From the NCBI GenBank assembly GCA_029262515.1, contig JAJCZH010000005.1, forward strand, positions 1 through 64,000: a stretch of 64,000 nucleotides of DNA, in the 5' to 3' direction. Below the pieces are notes generated by a model. The model searched no databases, was not told the DNA's origin, and saw only the letters and a list, made by a program, of their open reading frames with translations. Positions 55,132 through 63,966 of this stretch are shown here, one piece after another. Position 1 is the first letter of the stretch. Each line of letters opens with the position of its first letter. The position numbers were made by a program, and so were the translations under genes. Source of the DNA: Deltaproteobacteria bacterium (GTDB lineage: Bacteria; Desulfobacterota; GWC2-55-46; JADFVP01).

Positions 55132-56799
55132 TTGAGTTGCATTAATATTAAAAAAAGTCTCAGGGTGAAACTTACCCTGTTCTTTCTGCTCGGTGGTCTT
55201 GCGCCTATCATCATCGGAAGTACCTTCTTGTATCACACCACAAAGAAAGCCCTCTTCGAGAATGTCTTCAATGAACTCCAGTGGACGACAGACAAGTTAG
55301 GGGCCGCTGTCGAAGCTGGTATCAACGAGGCCCGTGCAGACCTCCTCTTAGCCTCTACCAACCCTGCCTTCAGGCTCTACTACAGTCAACCTGATAGAAG
55401 AGATTACTGGCTTAATGAACAACATAAGGTAATTCGGCACATAAGAAAGCTCTATATATACCTCGATGAAAGTTGCTTTATCGAAAAATCCGGCAAAGAG
55501 GTCTGCCGTATAGTCTATGATGAACTGGCAAACGAAGACGAACTCGACCTTGACGAATCCGGACGCACCTTCTTTGATAAGACCTTCGCGCTTGAAGAGG
55601 GGGAAGTCTTCACGGGAAGACCGGAGGTGTCCGGAGATACCGACAAATGGGTTCTGCCCTATGCTACTCCGATAACGGTTAACGGCAGCCATGTTGCTCT
55701 CTTGCACTTTGAGCTTACACTTAACTATTTACAAGATACTTTGAAAGAGCTTGTAGACCCCGAGAGACTTACAGTCTTTATCATTAACGAAGACGGAGAG
55801 TACCTGGCTCATACGGGTATGGAGGTCAGTATTACCGAGCCGCTGCCGAAGGCGATAACAGCTCAGACGTCATCCTCTTTCAAGGAAATTGTTGATAATA
55901 TGGTCTCACGGGGCAGCAGCGGGCTGAATGACTTCAGCCAGGACGGAGAGCTGTATTATATTCATCACCGTCCCGTGGTTTTCGATGGAGAAAATAATGA
56001 AAACAGATGGACTATAGGCGTTGTAATTTCCGCGCAGAAGGTTTACGTAGAGGCAAGGTCTTTAAGGTATATGGGCCTCGTGATCGGTTTTGTCGTACTG
56101 GTCGTTATTTTGTTTGCCTACCTGATAGGCAAGTGGGTAACCTACCCGATTACGTCTCTGGTATCTGTCGTAAGGAGTATCGCCTCCGGGAGTTTTTCCG
56201 GAGATGTCGCAGTTACTACTAATGATGAAATCGGAGAATTGGCAAGTTCCTTCAACATGATGGTAGGAGCAGTAAAGGAGCGGAACGCAAAGTTAAAGGA
56301 ACTTGCAACGACCGACGGACTAACCGGACTTTACAATCACAGCCACTTCAAAGAAGAGCTGAAGAGGGAACTGCAACGGGCTAACCGTTATGATCACCAC
56401 CTCTCCCTGATCATGACCGATATTGATTATTTTAAGAATTACAATGATACCCACGGACACCCTGGAGGAGATGAGGTATTGAAGGTGTTTTCAGAGTTAT
56501 TCAGTAAAGATATAAGGGAGACGGATATAGCGGCACGTTACGGCGGAGAGGAGTTTATCATAATCCTTCCCGAAACTGATGCCGCGAGTGCCTCTGTAAT
56601 TGCCGAGAGGATACGCAGGGATATAGAAGAGCATCCATTTCCACAACAGGAGACCCAGCCGGGAGGAAACCTTACCGCAAGCTTTGGCGTCTCCACCTTT
56701 CCCGAAGACGGTAGTACCCAGGCATCTCTTCTGGCTACTGTAGACAAGCGGCTATATAGGGCGAAAGCAGAGGGGAAGAACAGAGTCTGCAAGAGATAG
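55132..56799 (+). CDS. Membrane-bound diguanylate cyclase (Cache-HAMP-GGDEF)
   Basis: Makes c-di-GMP from two GTP. Order of parts in 555 aa: membrane helix (about 13-34), periplasmic Cache-type sensor (35-315), second membrane helix (LVIGFVVLVVILFAYLIG), HAMP (about 340-390), GGDEF domain. The catalytic motif is GGEEF at residues 471-475 and the inhibitory I-site RETD lies five residues before it, so the enzyme should be active and product-inhibited. The start is uncertain: TTG 55132 keeps the N-terminal basic segment, GTG 55165 is possible; no clear ribosome site. Confidence 0.93.
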   Translation: MSCINIKKSLRVKLTLFFLLGGLAPIIIGSTFLYHTTKKALFENVFNELQWTTDKLGAAVEAGINEARADLLLASTNPAFRLYYSQPDRRDYWLNEQHKVIRHIRKLYIYLDESCFIEKSGKEVCRIVYDELANEDELDLDESGRTFFDKTFALEEGEVFTGRPEVSGDTDKWVLPYATPITVNGSHVALLHFELTLNYLQDTLKELVDPERLTVFIINEDGEYLAHTGMEVSITEPLPKAITAQTSSSFKEIVDNMVSRGSSGLNDFSQDGELYYIHHRPVVFDGENNENRWTIGVVISAQKVYVEARSLRYMGLVIGFVVLVVILFAYLIGKWVTYPITSLVSVVRSIASGSFSGDVAVTTNDEIGELASSFNMMVGAVKERNAKLKELATTDGLTGLYNHSHFKEELKRELQRANRYDHHLSLIMTDIDYFKNYNDTHGHPGGDEVLKVFSELFSKDIRETDIAARYGGEEFIIILPETDAASASVIAERIRRDIEEHPFPQQETQPGGNLTASFGVSTFPEDGSTQASLLATVDKRLYRAKAEGKNRVCKR

Positions 56800-56856
56800 T
56801 ACCGTCTGTTGGGTTTAAGATATCGGACTGATTAGTACCAACAGTAATAGCCGTGT

Positions 56857-56892
56857 AGGTTGGGTTTTGCGAAGCAAAACCCAACCTGTTTT
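56857..56892. repeat. TTGGGT/ACCCAA palindromic element, terminator-like
   Basis: Perfect 14-bp stem AGGTTGGGTTTTGC (56857-56870) and GCAAAACCCAACCT (56874-56887) with a GAA loop and then GTTTTT. It is 57 bases after the diguanylate cyclase gene. Similar half sites occur at about 56960 and 57525-57547. Confidence 0.8.
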
Positions 56893-57061
56893 TAGGTATG
56901 CAACCTGTTGACTACATGTTTTTACTCTTCAACCCAATAAATACTGTTGGATTTCGTACCTCTACCCAACCTACAAAAACTGTATTCTAAAATTCAAGAG
57001 GGCGTGTTTGTAATTAAGGCGAATAGCGATATAGTAACGTTATTCTTATTAAAGGAGCAAA

Positions 57062-57514
57062 ATGAAGGGTACTATTTTCTCCATATTATCGGCATTATTA
57101 ATTGCAATTCCGGCTGTGGCAGCAGACGGGGTGGTTAATGTCCAAAGTAACTTTAATGTAGAAGAAACCGCTGATCGAATGGAGAGTATATTGAATGAAA
57201 AAGGAATGACGGTATTCAAACGAATAAAGCATTCCGAGGGTGCTGGCAAGGTCGGTATCGAACTCCGAGAGACAGAACTGATAATATTTGGTAATCCAAA
57301 AGTTGGAAGCCCCCTTATGAAATGTCAGCAAACTGTCGCTATTGATTTACCTCAAAAAGCATTAATTTGGGAAGATGATAAGGCTAAGGTCTGGATATCA
57401 TATAATGATCCTAGGTATTTAGAACAAAGGCATAATATCTCCGGTTGTGAAGAAGTTGTATTGAAGATAGAAAAGGCACTGTCTGCCATAACAAAATCAG
57501 CAACAGCGAAGTAA
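57062..57514 (+). CDS. DUF302 family exported protein
   Basis: A 150-aa protein: signal peptide (IFSILSALLIAIPAVAA) followed by a DUF302 domain with VEETADRMESILNEKGMTVF, ELIIFGNPKVGSPLM and TVAIDLPQKALIWEDD. AAAGGAG precedes the ATG. The gene is more AT-rich than its neighbours and lies between palindromic TTGGGT elements, which may point to lateral movement. Function of the family is unknown. Confidence 0.88.
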   Translation: MKGTIFSILSALLIAIPAVAADGVVNVQSNFNVEETADRMESILNEKGMTVFKRIKHSEGAGKVGIELRETELIIFGNPKVGSPLMKCQQTVAIDLPQKALIWEDDKAKVWISYNDPRYLEQRHNISGCEEVVLKIEKALSAITKSATAK

Positions 57515-57517
57515 GGT

Positions 57518-57550
57518 GGTTAGGTTGGGTAGCGCAGCATAACCCAACAG
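57518..57550. repeat. Second TTGGGT/ACCCAA palindrome
   Basis: GTTGGGT (57524-57530) and AACCCAAC (57541-57548) flank AGCGCAGCAT; the element starts four bases after the DUF302 stop codon. Confidence 0.7.
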
Positions 57551-57555
57551 CCTTC

Positions 57556-57669
57556 TGTCATGCTGAACTTGATTCAGCATCTGGTTTTGAAAAGAATAGA
57601 CCCTGAATCGAGTTCAGGGTGACATAGTAGTTAAGTAAGGCCAGACCCTGAATCGAGCTCAGGGTGACA
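57556..57669. repeat. Three copies of a short CCCTGAA..TTCAGGG palindromic repeat
   Basis: Units at 57556-57580 (TGCTGAA..TTCAGCA), 57598-57624 and 57643-57669. The last two differ at one base only and start 45 bases apart. Similar repeats are dispersed in many bacterial genomes. Confidence 0.85.
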
Positions 57670-57676
57670 AGCAAAC

Positions 57677-57744
57677 CGTCTTTGCGAGCAGAGCGAAGCA
57701 ATCTAATAAAAGATTGCTTTGTCACTTCGTTCCCCGCAATGACG
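57677..57744. repeat. Long imperfect palindrome CGTC..GACG
   Basis: The 68-bp unit runs from CGTCTTTGCG to CGCAATGACG; inside, AAGCAATCT pairs with AGATTGCTT. It is a typical dispersed palindromic repeat lying just behind the 3' end of the EamA gene on the minus strand. Confidence 0.85.
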
Positions 57745-57754
57745 CGTACCCCTC

Positions 57755-58738
57755 TCACCCCTTCTCCTTACTCCTCGTAATAAGATAGACGCCGAGTATC
57801 AGTATGACCATGCCGACTAGTTTGGCGGTGCCGAGTTCTTCCCCTAAAAATATACGGGCTATTATCGCGGTCGAGACCGGCCCGATGAAGCTGATCATTG
57901 CGGTGCGTGACGCGCCTATTCTTTTTATCGCCAGAACTATCGTTAGTATCGGCACGAAGGTTGCGAACGTACCGATCAGTATCAGCAGCGCCCACGCCTC
58001 TGCGCTACTCGGCAGGCTTTGACTTAAGCTGCCCTCTGCGCTCTTTATAAAGAACGTCGTTATAAAGGCGGCTGCGGCTGCCGTGGTGGTGAGGGCCGAT
58101 ATCTTTACGGAGCTGACCCGCTTGCCGAGCGACTCGGTAATGACAAGCGAGAGAGCGAAGAGCAGGGCCGCGATAAGGACAAGAACCGTGCCTAGCCCTG
58201 TTGACCCGCCGAGGCCCCCGCTAAAGGCCTCTAGCGCGATTGCAAGGCCCGTGTAGGTGATGACAAGGGGCACGATTATGGAGCGCGAGAGGCGGTGTTT
58301 AAAGAAGAGGCTAGAGAGCAGCAGCACGATTACCGGGTAGGTGTATACGATGAGCCGCTCCAGTGAGGCCTCTAGGTACATGAGGCCGTAGAAGTCTGCA
58401 TAACCGGCTAGGTAGATACCCAAGAGGCCGCTGAGCGCGAGGATTAAGATATCATGTGCTCGGACCCTCTCTGACGGGAAGATAAAGAGCATGGCTATAA
58501 AGAAGGGCGTGGCTATCGCGTACCTGAGGGCGAGCAGGCCCACGGGCTCCATGCCGTGGGCGTAGAGCAGCTTTGCTATCACCCCCTTGGTAGAGAAGGA
58601 GAGGGCGGAGATAATCGAGAGGGTATAACCCCAGATGTAGGCGCTTCTTCTGTTCATTACAGTATCTTTTATTAGTACTTCGAGTTTGTTTCGGAGTTGC
58701 AAGAGGTTGCTGTGCGCAGGTACGTACAGTCCGTTCAT
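57755..58738 (-). CDS. EamA/DMT-family transporter
   Basis: A 327-aa integral membrane protein with ten predicted hydrophobic segments in two EamA repeats (GYTLSIISALSFSTKGVIAK; GTVLVLIAALLFALSLVITE; FIGPVSTAIIARIFLGEEL). Substrate unknown; the family exports metabolites or amino acids. The ATG at 58738 overlaps the stop of a seven-codon leader ORF (ATGA), which supports this start; an internal ATG at 58657 would give 300 aa. Confidence 0.9.
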   Translation of the reverse strand: MNGLYVPAHSNLLQLRNKLEVLIKDTVMNRRSAYIWGYTLSIISALSFSTKGVIAKLLYAHGMEPVGLLALRYAIATPFFIAMLFIFPSERVRAHDILILALSGLLGIYLAGYADFYGLMYLEASLERLIVYTYPVIVLLLSSLFFKHRLSRSIIVPLVITYTGLAIALEAFSGGLGGSTGLGTVLVLIAALLFALSLVITESLGKRVSSVKISALTTTAAAAAFITTFFIKSAEGSLSQSLPSSAEAWALLILIGTFATFVPILTIVLAIKRIGASRTAMISFIGPVSTAIIARIFLGEELGTAKLVGMVILILGVYLITRSKEKG

Positions 58739-58758
58739 TGTGCGTGTAAGTGTACCAT
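58735..58758 (-). CDS. Seven-residue upstream ORF coupled to the EamA gene
   Basis: On the minus strand GAGAGG (58770-58765) is followed after six bases by ATG 58758, coding MVHLHAQ and ending at TGA 58737-58735, which overlaps the EamA ATG by three bases. Good ribosome site and overlap suggest coupling; it may be chance. Confidence 0.4.
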   Translation of the reverse strand: MVHLHAQ

Positions 58759-58770
58759 GTCAGACCTCTC

Positions 58771-59347
58771 AATTTTTATATATCTTTATAAAACCGGAAG
58801 CCGAATAGAAACAAAGAGTAAATAATGAACTCTAATCTTCCTTTAATAGTTTATCTGTATAATAGAAACTGTAAAAAGTATAAAAGACCTCCCCTGCTTT
58901 GGGATTGTATAGAGCAGTTGTAACACTCCCCACAAGAGGTGGCGTCCAGCCACTGTATCAAAGTAGTAAAATCAACAAATCTACAATATGTACTCTAAGC
59001 AGTATCCTGCCGTAAGCGGAGGGGCCAAAAGCCCCTCCGTCCTCCTATTTCCCTCTTCTGTTTTTGACTTCGTTTTTTGTTCTAAATACTTCCTCGAAAT
59101 GTCTCTCGTACTCTTTAATCGGCGCGGTTAATCGTTCTGATTCGTCGTAATTCGTCAATTTCCGGGGCTGTTTTGGGGGCTGAAAAGGCTCCGAAGGCGG
59201 TGCGGCTCTCTCTTCTTGACATATATTAGTGTTTGTAATATTCTAATTTATATGGCTTTTTTGCCATTTAGCACGTATGACCGTTGCTATGAAAGATTCA
59301 AGCGGCACGGCCATTCCCTTGAAACAGTATATAAAACAAGGACTTAG
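58771..59347. other. Intergenic region with a hairpin; possible small RNA
   Basis: No protein gene is supported. A perfect 9-bp hairpin CGGAGGGGC (59017-59025) / GCCCCTCCG (59031-59039) lies far from any plus-strand gene end; a GTGGC/GCCAC stem occurs near 58939-58953. It could be the end of a small RNA or a relic. The right part holds the kinase promoter. Confidence 0.35.
59216..59244 (+). promoter_or_regulatory. Sigma70-type promoter for the kinase/NtrC regulator operon
   Basis: TTGACA (59216-59221), 17 bases, TATTCT (59239-59244). The start site would be near 59251, about 97 bases before the kinase gene. Confidence 0.5.
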
Positions 59348-61660
59348 ATGAATATCGGCAGAAAACTGATGCTTTCGTTCCTGCTTGTAACCCTTGTTCC
59401 TACAATACTGCTCGCCATTCTAACTACCTATATTATAAGCAAAAATATGAAAGAGGATGCTCAGCTTACGGTGAGTAACAGCCTGAAGGCCGCCAGGGTA
59501 CAGTACTATGCGCGGGCTCACCAGATGAAGTACGGTATGCTTCAAGCATCAACGGAATCGTATATAAAACAGGCTATTAGCTCGAGCGATACGGTTTTTT
59601 TACGCGACCTGTTGAAGTCATGGAAGAAGTATCGGCCACATGTTGATCTCTGGAGTATTGTTGATAAAAACGCTATGACTATTGCATCACTCAACTCGCG
59701 TGTTACCGGTGTCAAAGTAACCATAAACGGGTTGGTTGAGCGTGCTCTGGCCGAAGGAAAGCCTCTTATATCGACCGAACTTATCAGTCAGGGCATGATA
59801 GATAAGGAGAGCCTGACCGAGCAGGGAAGAGTTCGTATTGTAAGCACGGGTGAAGAACAAGTACAGCCTGAAAATGGTGTTCTTAGCGGTGGTATGCTGT
59901 TGGTGGTCGTAACTCCGGTAATTGATAGCGACGGAGGGACTCTAGGTGCCATTATCACCGGGGACCTTACAAACAATGACACTTTTGTGCCTGACTCATT
60001 TGCCGAGATTATTCCGGGCTCTCTGGTCTCTATCTCAATGAAGGGAGTTAAAATAGCTACCAATGTAAGGAATGAGGACGGCGAGAGGGCGCTTGGGCAC
60101 CTCTATCCTGCTGAGGTGCTTGATGAAATTCGTTCAAACAAGGGCTTCGGGGGGGAGACCACTGTGGCCGGAAGCGCCTACATGGCGGCGTTCGATCCCA
60201 TTACAAACCATCGTGGGGAAGTAATCGGGTCACTCTTTGTGGGTGTTCCCAAACAGCGTTTCGCCGAACTGCAGAATGAAAACGTCAAGGCTGTTATCGT
60301 CATCTCCACGATTGCGCTCTTTCTTGCCACCGGTGTTGCATCGTTAATAACACTCAGGATCATACGCCCCATAAAGGCGCTCAATACCAAGGCCGAACTT
60401 ATCAGTATGGGGGATTTGAATATAGGGTTCGGTTACCCTACCGATGGTAATGACGAGATTGCCGACCTTGCCAAGACCTTTAAGCAGATGGTCAGGAACT
60501 TGAGAGAGAACGAGGAGCGGATAAGCATAAGTCAGGAGAACCTTAGTCACCAGAAGAACCTTGTGGAATCTATAATTAATTCTCTGCCGTACTGTCTTTA
60601 TGTTATAGAGAAGGACCTGAAGATAGTCGACTGGAACAGGCATGGGCTCGAGTCGTGTCCGGTCTGCAAGTGTGTACCGGGTATGGACTGCTGCGGCAAG
60701 GATTTTGTTGAGCATCTCGGCGACTTTGAGTTGCGCGACGGCTTGAAGGAGGTAATAGAGAGCGTCTTCAAGAGCGGTAAGCCTGTAAGTCTTGAGCGCA
60801 GGGTGTCGCACAAGATGCCCGGGACTAGGGATCTTCGCGTTCAGAGCAGCATATTTCCTATCTACTCTTTAGAACATCCAAGCAGACAGAGTTTGGTTAA
60901 GTATGTTATCTGGATGGCCGAGGATGTGACCGACAGGAGGGAGATGGAGGCACGCGTTACATCGAGTGAGAAGCTCGCGGCAGTCGGGCAGCTTGCCGCA
61001 GGCGTGGCCCACGAGGTCAACAACCCGCTTGGCGGTGTGTTAAACTGCATATACAACTTCAAGAACCGAAACCTTACGGATGAAAGAAAGGCGGAGTACA
61101 TAGGTTTTATAGAGGACGGAATAACCCGGGCTCAGAACATCGTGCGCCAGTTGCTCGACTTCTCTCAGCAGCACGACCCGGAACTCGGGCGTCTCAATAT
61201 AAACTCGCTTGTAGAGTCGGTCTTGCCGTTGATACATCATACTATCAAGGATAGTGACATCAAGATCGTTACGCGTTTCGGTACCGATCTGCCTGATGTG
61301 CTTGCGGACAGGCATCAGATAGAGCAGGTGCTGGTCAACCTGTTGCTCAACGCCGTTCAGTCCGTGGAACAGCAGGGCAGGATAGAGGTGACGACCAGCT
61401 CAATGGGAGGATGGTACTCCATAACCGTAGGGGACGACGGTTGCGGTATTGAGCCTGAAAGCCTTACAAAGATTTTCGACCCGTTCTTTACTACAAAGGG
61501 TGTCGGCAGCGGAACCGGTTTGGGCCTGTCGGTAAGCCGTGGTATAATCGAAAGGCATAAGGGCAGGATAGAGGTTGAGAGCGAGTCGGGTGTCGGCACT
61601 ATTTTTAAATTATATCTGCCTGTTCTGCTTCCGGAACCGGTGAGTGCGGTAAAAGCCTGA
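59348..61660 (+). CDS. Sensor histidine kinase (Cache-HAMP-PAS-HisKA)
   Basis: Order of parts in 770 aa: membrane helix (8-30), large periplasmic double-Cache domain (31-315), membrane helix (IVISTIALFLATGVASLITL), HAMP, PAS with a Cys cluster (CPVCKCVPGMDCCGKDF), HisKA with phospho-acceptor His555 (AAGVAHEVNNPLGGVLN) and HATPase_c (LLLNAVQSVEQQG, DDGCGIEP, FFTTKGVGSGTGLGLSVS). It is the partner of the sigma54-dependent regulator that starts 29 bases downstream. The signal is probably a small extracellular molecule. Confidence 0.95.
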   Translation: MNIGRKLMLSFLLVTLVPTILLAILTTYIISKNMKEDAQLTVSNSLKAARVQYYARAHQMKYGMLQASTESYIKQAISSSDTVFLRDLLKSWKKYRPHVDLWSIVDKNAMTIASLNSRVTGVKVTINGLVERALAEGKPLISTELISQGMIDKESLTEQGRVRIVSTGEEQVQPENGVLSGGMLLVVVTPVIDSDGGTLGAIITGDLTNNDTFVPDSFAEIIPGSLVSISMKGVKIATNVRNEDGERALGHLYPAEVLDEIRSNKGFGGETTVAGSAYMAAFDPITNHRGEVIGSLFVGVPKQRFAELQNENVKAVIVISTIALFLATGVASLITLRIIRPIKALNTKAELISMGDLNIGFGYPTDGNDEIADLAKTFKQMVRNLRENEERISISQENLSHQKNLVESIINSLPYCLYVIEKDLKIVDWNRHGLESCPVCKCVPGMDCCGKDFVEHLGDFELRDGLKEVIESVFKSGKPVSLERRVSHKMPGTRDLRVQSSIFPIYSLEHPSRQSLVKYVIWMAEDVTDRREMEARVTSSEKLAAVGQLAAGVAHEVNNPLGGVLNCIYNFKNRNLTDERKAEYIGFIEDGITRAQNIVRQLLDFSQQHDPELGRLNINSLVESVLPLIHHTIKDSDIKIVTRFGTDLPDVLADRHQIEQVLVNLLLNAVQSVEQQGRIEVTTSSMGGWYSITVGDDGCGIEPESLTKIFDPFFTTKGVGSGTGLGLSVSRGIIERHKGRIEVESESGVGTIFKLYLPVLLPEPVSAVKA

Positions 61661-61688
61661 ACAGCTTAACCAGATAAAGGGGTATTAT

Positions 61689-63053
61689 TTGAAGAAGGTA
61701 CTCATAGTAGATGACGAGCCGTTGATGCGGATATCCATTAGCGATGCGCTTAAGGAGGAGGGTTTTACGGTTGTTGAGACCGGCCTCGGTCTCGAAGGGA
61801 TAAGGCTGATAAAAGAAGGGCTCTTCGACCTCGTGATAACCGACCTCAGGCTGCCGGACAGCGATGGTATAGAGGTGCTTCGCTCCTGCAAGCAATACTC
61901 GCCTGAGTCAAAGGTGATACTGATTACAGCTTACGGTTCGGTAGATACCGCCGTTGAGGCGATGAAGATGGGGGCCTACGATTATATAACAAAACCGTTT
62001 CCGATGGACAAGCTCTTGCTGATGATAGAGCGCGTAATACGGTTCCAGGAACTCGAAGAGGAGAACCTCATACTCAAGGAGCAGGTCGAGGAGAGGTATA
62101 ACTTCGACGGTATGGTCTACAAGAGCGAGTTGATGCGGGAGGTGGTTGAGTCCGTGAAGATAGTCGCTGCTACTGATTCCACCGTTTTGGTGCTCGGCGA
62201 GTCTGGCACCGGCAAAGAACTGATCGCCAATGCGATTCATTATAACAGCCTCCGCAAAGACGGTCCTTTCGTCAAGTTAAGCTCTGCCGCTTTGCCAGAG
62301 ACTCTGCTTGAGGCGGAACTCTTCGGGTACGAAAAGGGCGCATTTACCGGGGCGGTAAAAGCGAAGAAAGGCAAGTTCGAGCTTGCCGACGGCGGTTCGA
62401 TCTTTCTGGATGAAATAGGCGAGTTGACTCCGGCTATTCAGGTCAAGTTGTTGAGAGTCTTGCAGGAGAAGGAGTTCGACAGGCTCGGAGGTACGCAGAC
62501 TATTAGTGTGGATGTGCGGATAATCTGCGCCACGCAGAGGGATCTAAAGGAGGAGGTCGCTAACGGCAACTTTCGTGAGGACCTTTACTACAGGCTCAAT
62601 GTCGTACCGGTTACTCTGCCGCCGCTCAGAGAGCGCAAGAGTGACGTGCTGCTGCTCGCCGACCACTTCTTAAAAAGATTCGCGACCCAGAACGGCAAGA
62701 GCCTGAAGGGATTTACGACAGACGTCCAGGAGGCGCTCTTGAAGTACCACTATCCCGGTAATATCAGGGAGCTTGTGAATATTGTAGAGAGGGCGGTGGT
62801 ACTTGCCAGGGGAGCGGAGATAGAGTGCTGTGATCTTTCCGATGATATCAACCCCGGTGTGGAGCAGCTAATAGGCGTGTCCGGGCCGTGCAGCGGAAAC
62901 CTTTCCAAGGCAGTAAAAGAGTTTGAACGGCAGTTTATCGTAAAGGTTCTTTCAGAAGCCGGCGGAAACAAGAGCCTTGCGGCGAAGCTGCTCGGTATGT
63001 CGAGAAAGACGTTGTGGGAGAAGTGCAAGGCGTTTGAGATAGTAACAACCTGA
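61689..63053 (+). CDS. NtrC/AtoC-family sigma54-dependent response regulator
   Basis: Activates transcription by RpoN polymerase when phosphorylated by the upstream kinase. The receiver domain has Asp52 (VITDLRLPDSDG) and Lys in ITKPF; the AAA+ domain has Walker A LGESGTGKELIA, the sigma54-contact loop GAFTGA in FGYEKGAFTGAVKAKKGKF, and RLNVVPVTLPPLRERKSD; the C-terminus is a Fis-type helix-turn-helix (NKSLAAKLLGMSRKTLWEK). All key parts are intact. The start is TTG 61689 with AAAGGGG upstream. rpoN is in the same window at 23299. Confidence 0.97.
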   Translation: MKKVLIVDDEPLMRISISDALKEEGFTVVETGLGLEGIRLIKEGLFDLVITDLRLPDSDGIEVLRSCKQYSPESKVILITAYGSVDTAVEAMKMGAYDYITKPFPMDKLLLMIERVIRFQELEEENLILKEQVEERYNFDGMVYKSELMREVVESVKIVAATDSTVLVLGESGTGKELIANAIHYNSLRKDGPFVKLSSAALPETLLEAELFGYEKGAFTGAVKAKKGKFELADGGSIFLDEIGELTPAIQVKLLRVLQEKEFDRLGGTQTISVDVRIICATQRDLKEEVANGNFREDLYYRLNVVPVTLPPLRERKSDVLLLADHFLKRFATQNGKSLKGFTTDVQEALLKYHYPGNIRELVNIVERAVVLARGAEIECCDLSDDINPGVEQLIGVSGPCSGNLSKAVKEFERQFIVKVLSEAGGNKSLAAKLLGMSRKTLWEKCKAFEIVTT

Positions 63054-63081
63054 TCTACCTTACGACTTACCCAGCCCCTCC

Positions 63082-63966
63082 TTACCCGGCGATTGCTACG
63101 ACCATCCGTTCTATACCGCTCAAATCCTTCTTTATCGTAAAGTCTGCAAATCGATCTATGCTTTTTAGTAGTGCGGTTACGCTATCAGACTGGTCGTAAC
63201 CTATCTCCATTATCAGCCTACCTCCCGGTTTCAGGTAGCAGGGAGCCTCAGTTATGATCCTTCTGATAAAGTCGAGCCCGTCTGTTCCGCCGTTGAGTGC
63301 GGTTACGGGTTCGTGTTCCACGACTTCATTTTGAAGCCCCGTCAATTCATCCGTAACGATATAGGGAGGGTTCGAGAGTATGAAGTCAAAGCCCTCCGGC
63401 GGACGCTTTTTGCCGAGGGCAGTAAAGAGGTCGCCTCTTAGCAGCTCTATTCTTTTGCTGACGTTATTGCTCTCAGCGTTCTCTTTGGCTACCACCAACG
63501 CTTCTTGTGAGATATCAGTGGCGATAATACGAGAGCCTGGCAGTTGTACGGCTATAGCTACGGCAATACAGCCGCTTCCCGTACATAGATCGAGAATGCA
63601 AGGCCTGTACGGAACGGCATGATGAGACTCCTGTTCGGATATTTTGAGCACCTCTTCTACGATCAACTCCGTCTCTGGCCGGGGGATCAGGGTGGAGGCG
63701 TTTACCTTTATAGGCAGGCCCATAAATTCGGTCATACCGGTTATATACTGGCTCGGCTCTTTTGTCCTGCGCCTGGCGATATGGGACCTGAAGAGCTCAC
63801 TCTGCTCTTCAGTCAGGAGTCTGTCAGGGTTGAGGAAGAGTTCATGCCGTTTTATATCGAGCAGGTAGGTGAGCAGAAACTCGGTTTCCAGCTCCGGTGC
63901 CTCTATTCCGGCCTCTTTAAGGGTCGCTGTTCCACTTATAAGAGTCTCTTTAACAGTTTCGGTCAT
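63082..63966 (-). CDS. prmC: Peptide chain release factor N5-glutamine methyltransferase PrmC
   Basis: Methylates the GGQ glutamine of release factors. The N-terminal helical domain is followed by FMGLPIKVNASTLIPRPETE, the SAM-binding loop ILDLCTGSGCIAVAIA and the catalytic motif FILSNPPYI. Length 294 aa is standard. It is transcribed leftwards; by custom prfA would lie upstream of it, beyond the right edge of the window. Confidence 0.97.
   Translation of the reverse strand: MTETVKETLISGTATLKEAGIEAPELETEFLLTYLLDIKRHELFLNPDRLLTEEQSELFRSHIARRRTKEPSQYITGMTEFMGLPIKVNASTLIPRPETELIVEEVLKISEQESHHAVPYRPCILDLCTGSGCIAVAIAVQLPGSRIIATDISQEALVVAKENAESNNVSKRIELLRGDLFTALGKKRPPEGFDFILSNPPYIVTDELTGLQNEVVEHEPVTALNGGTDGLDFIRRIITEAPCYLKPGGRLIMEIGYDQSDSVTALLKSIDRFADFTIKKDLSGIERMVVAIAG

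Noticed and set aside
57556-57744. CRISPR array
   Set aside because: Repeat units are palindromic and few, spacing is irregular and no cas gene is present.
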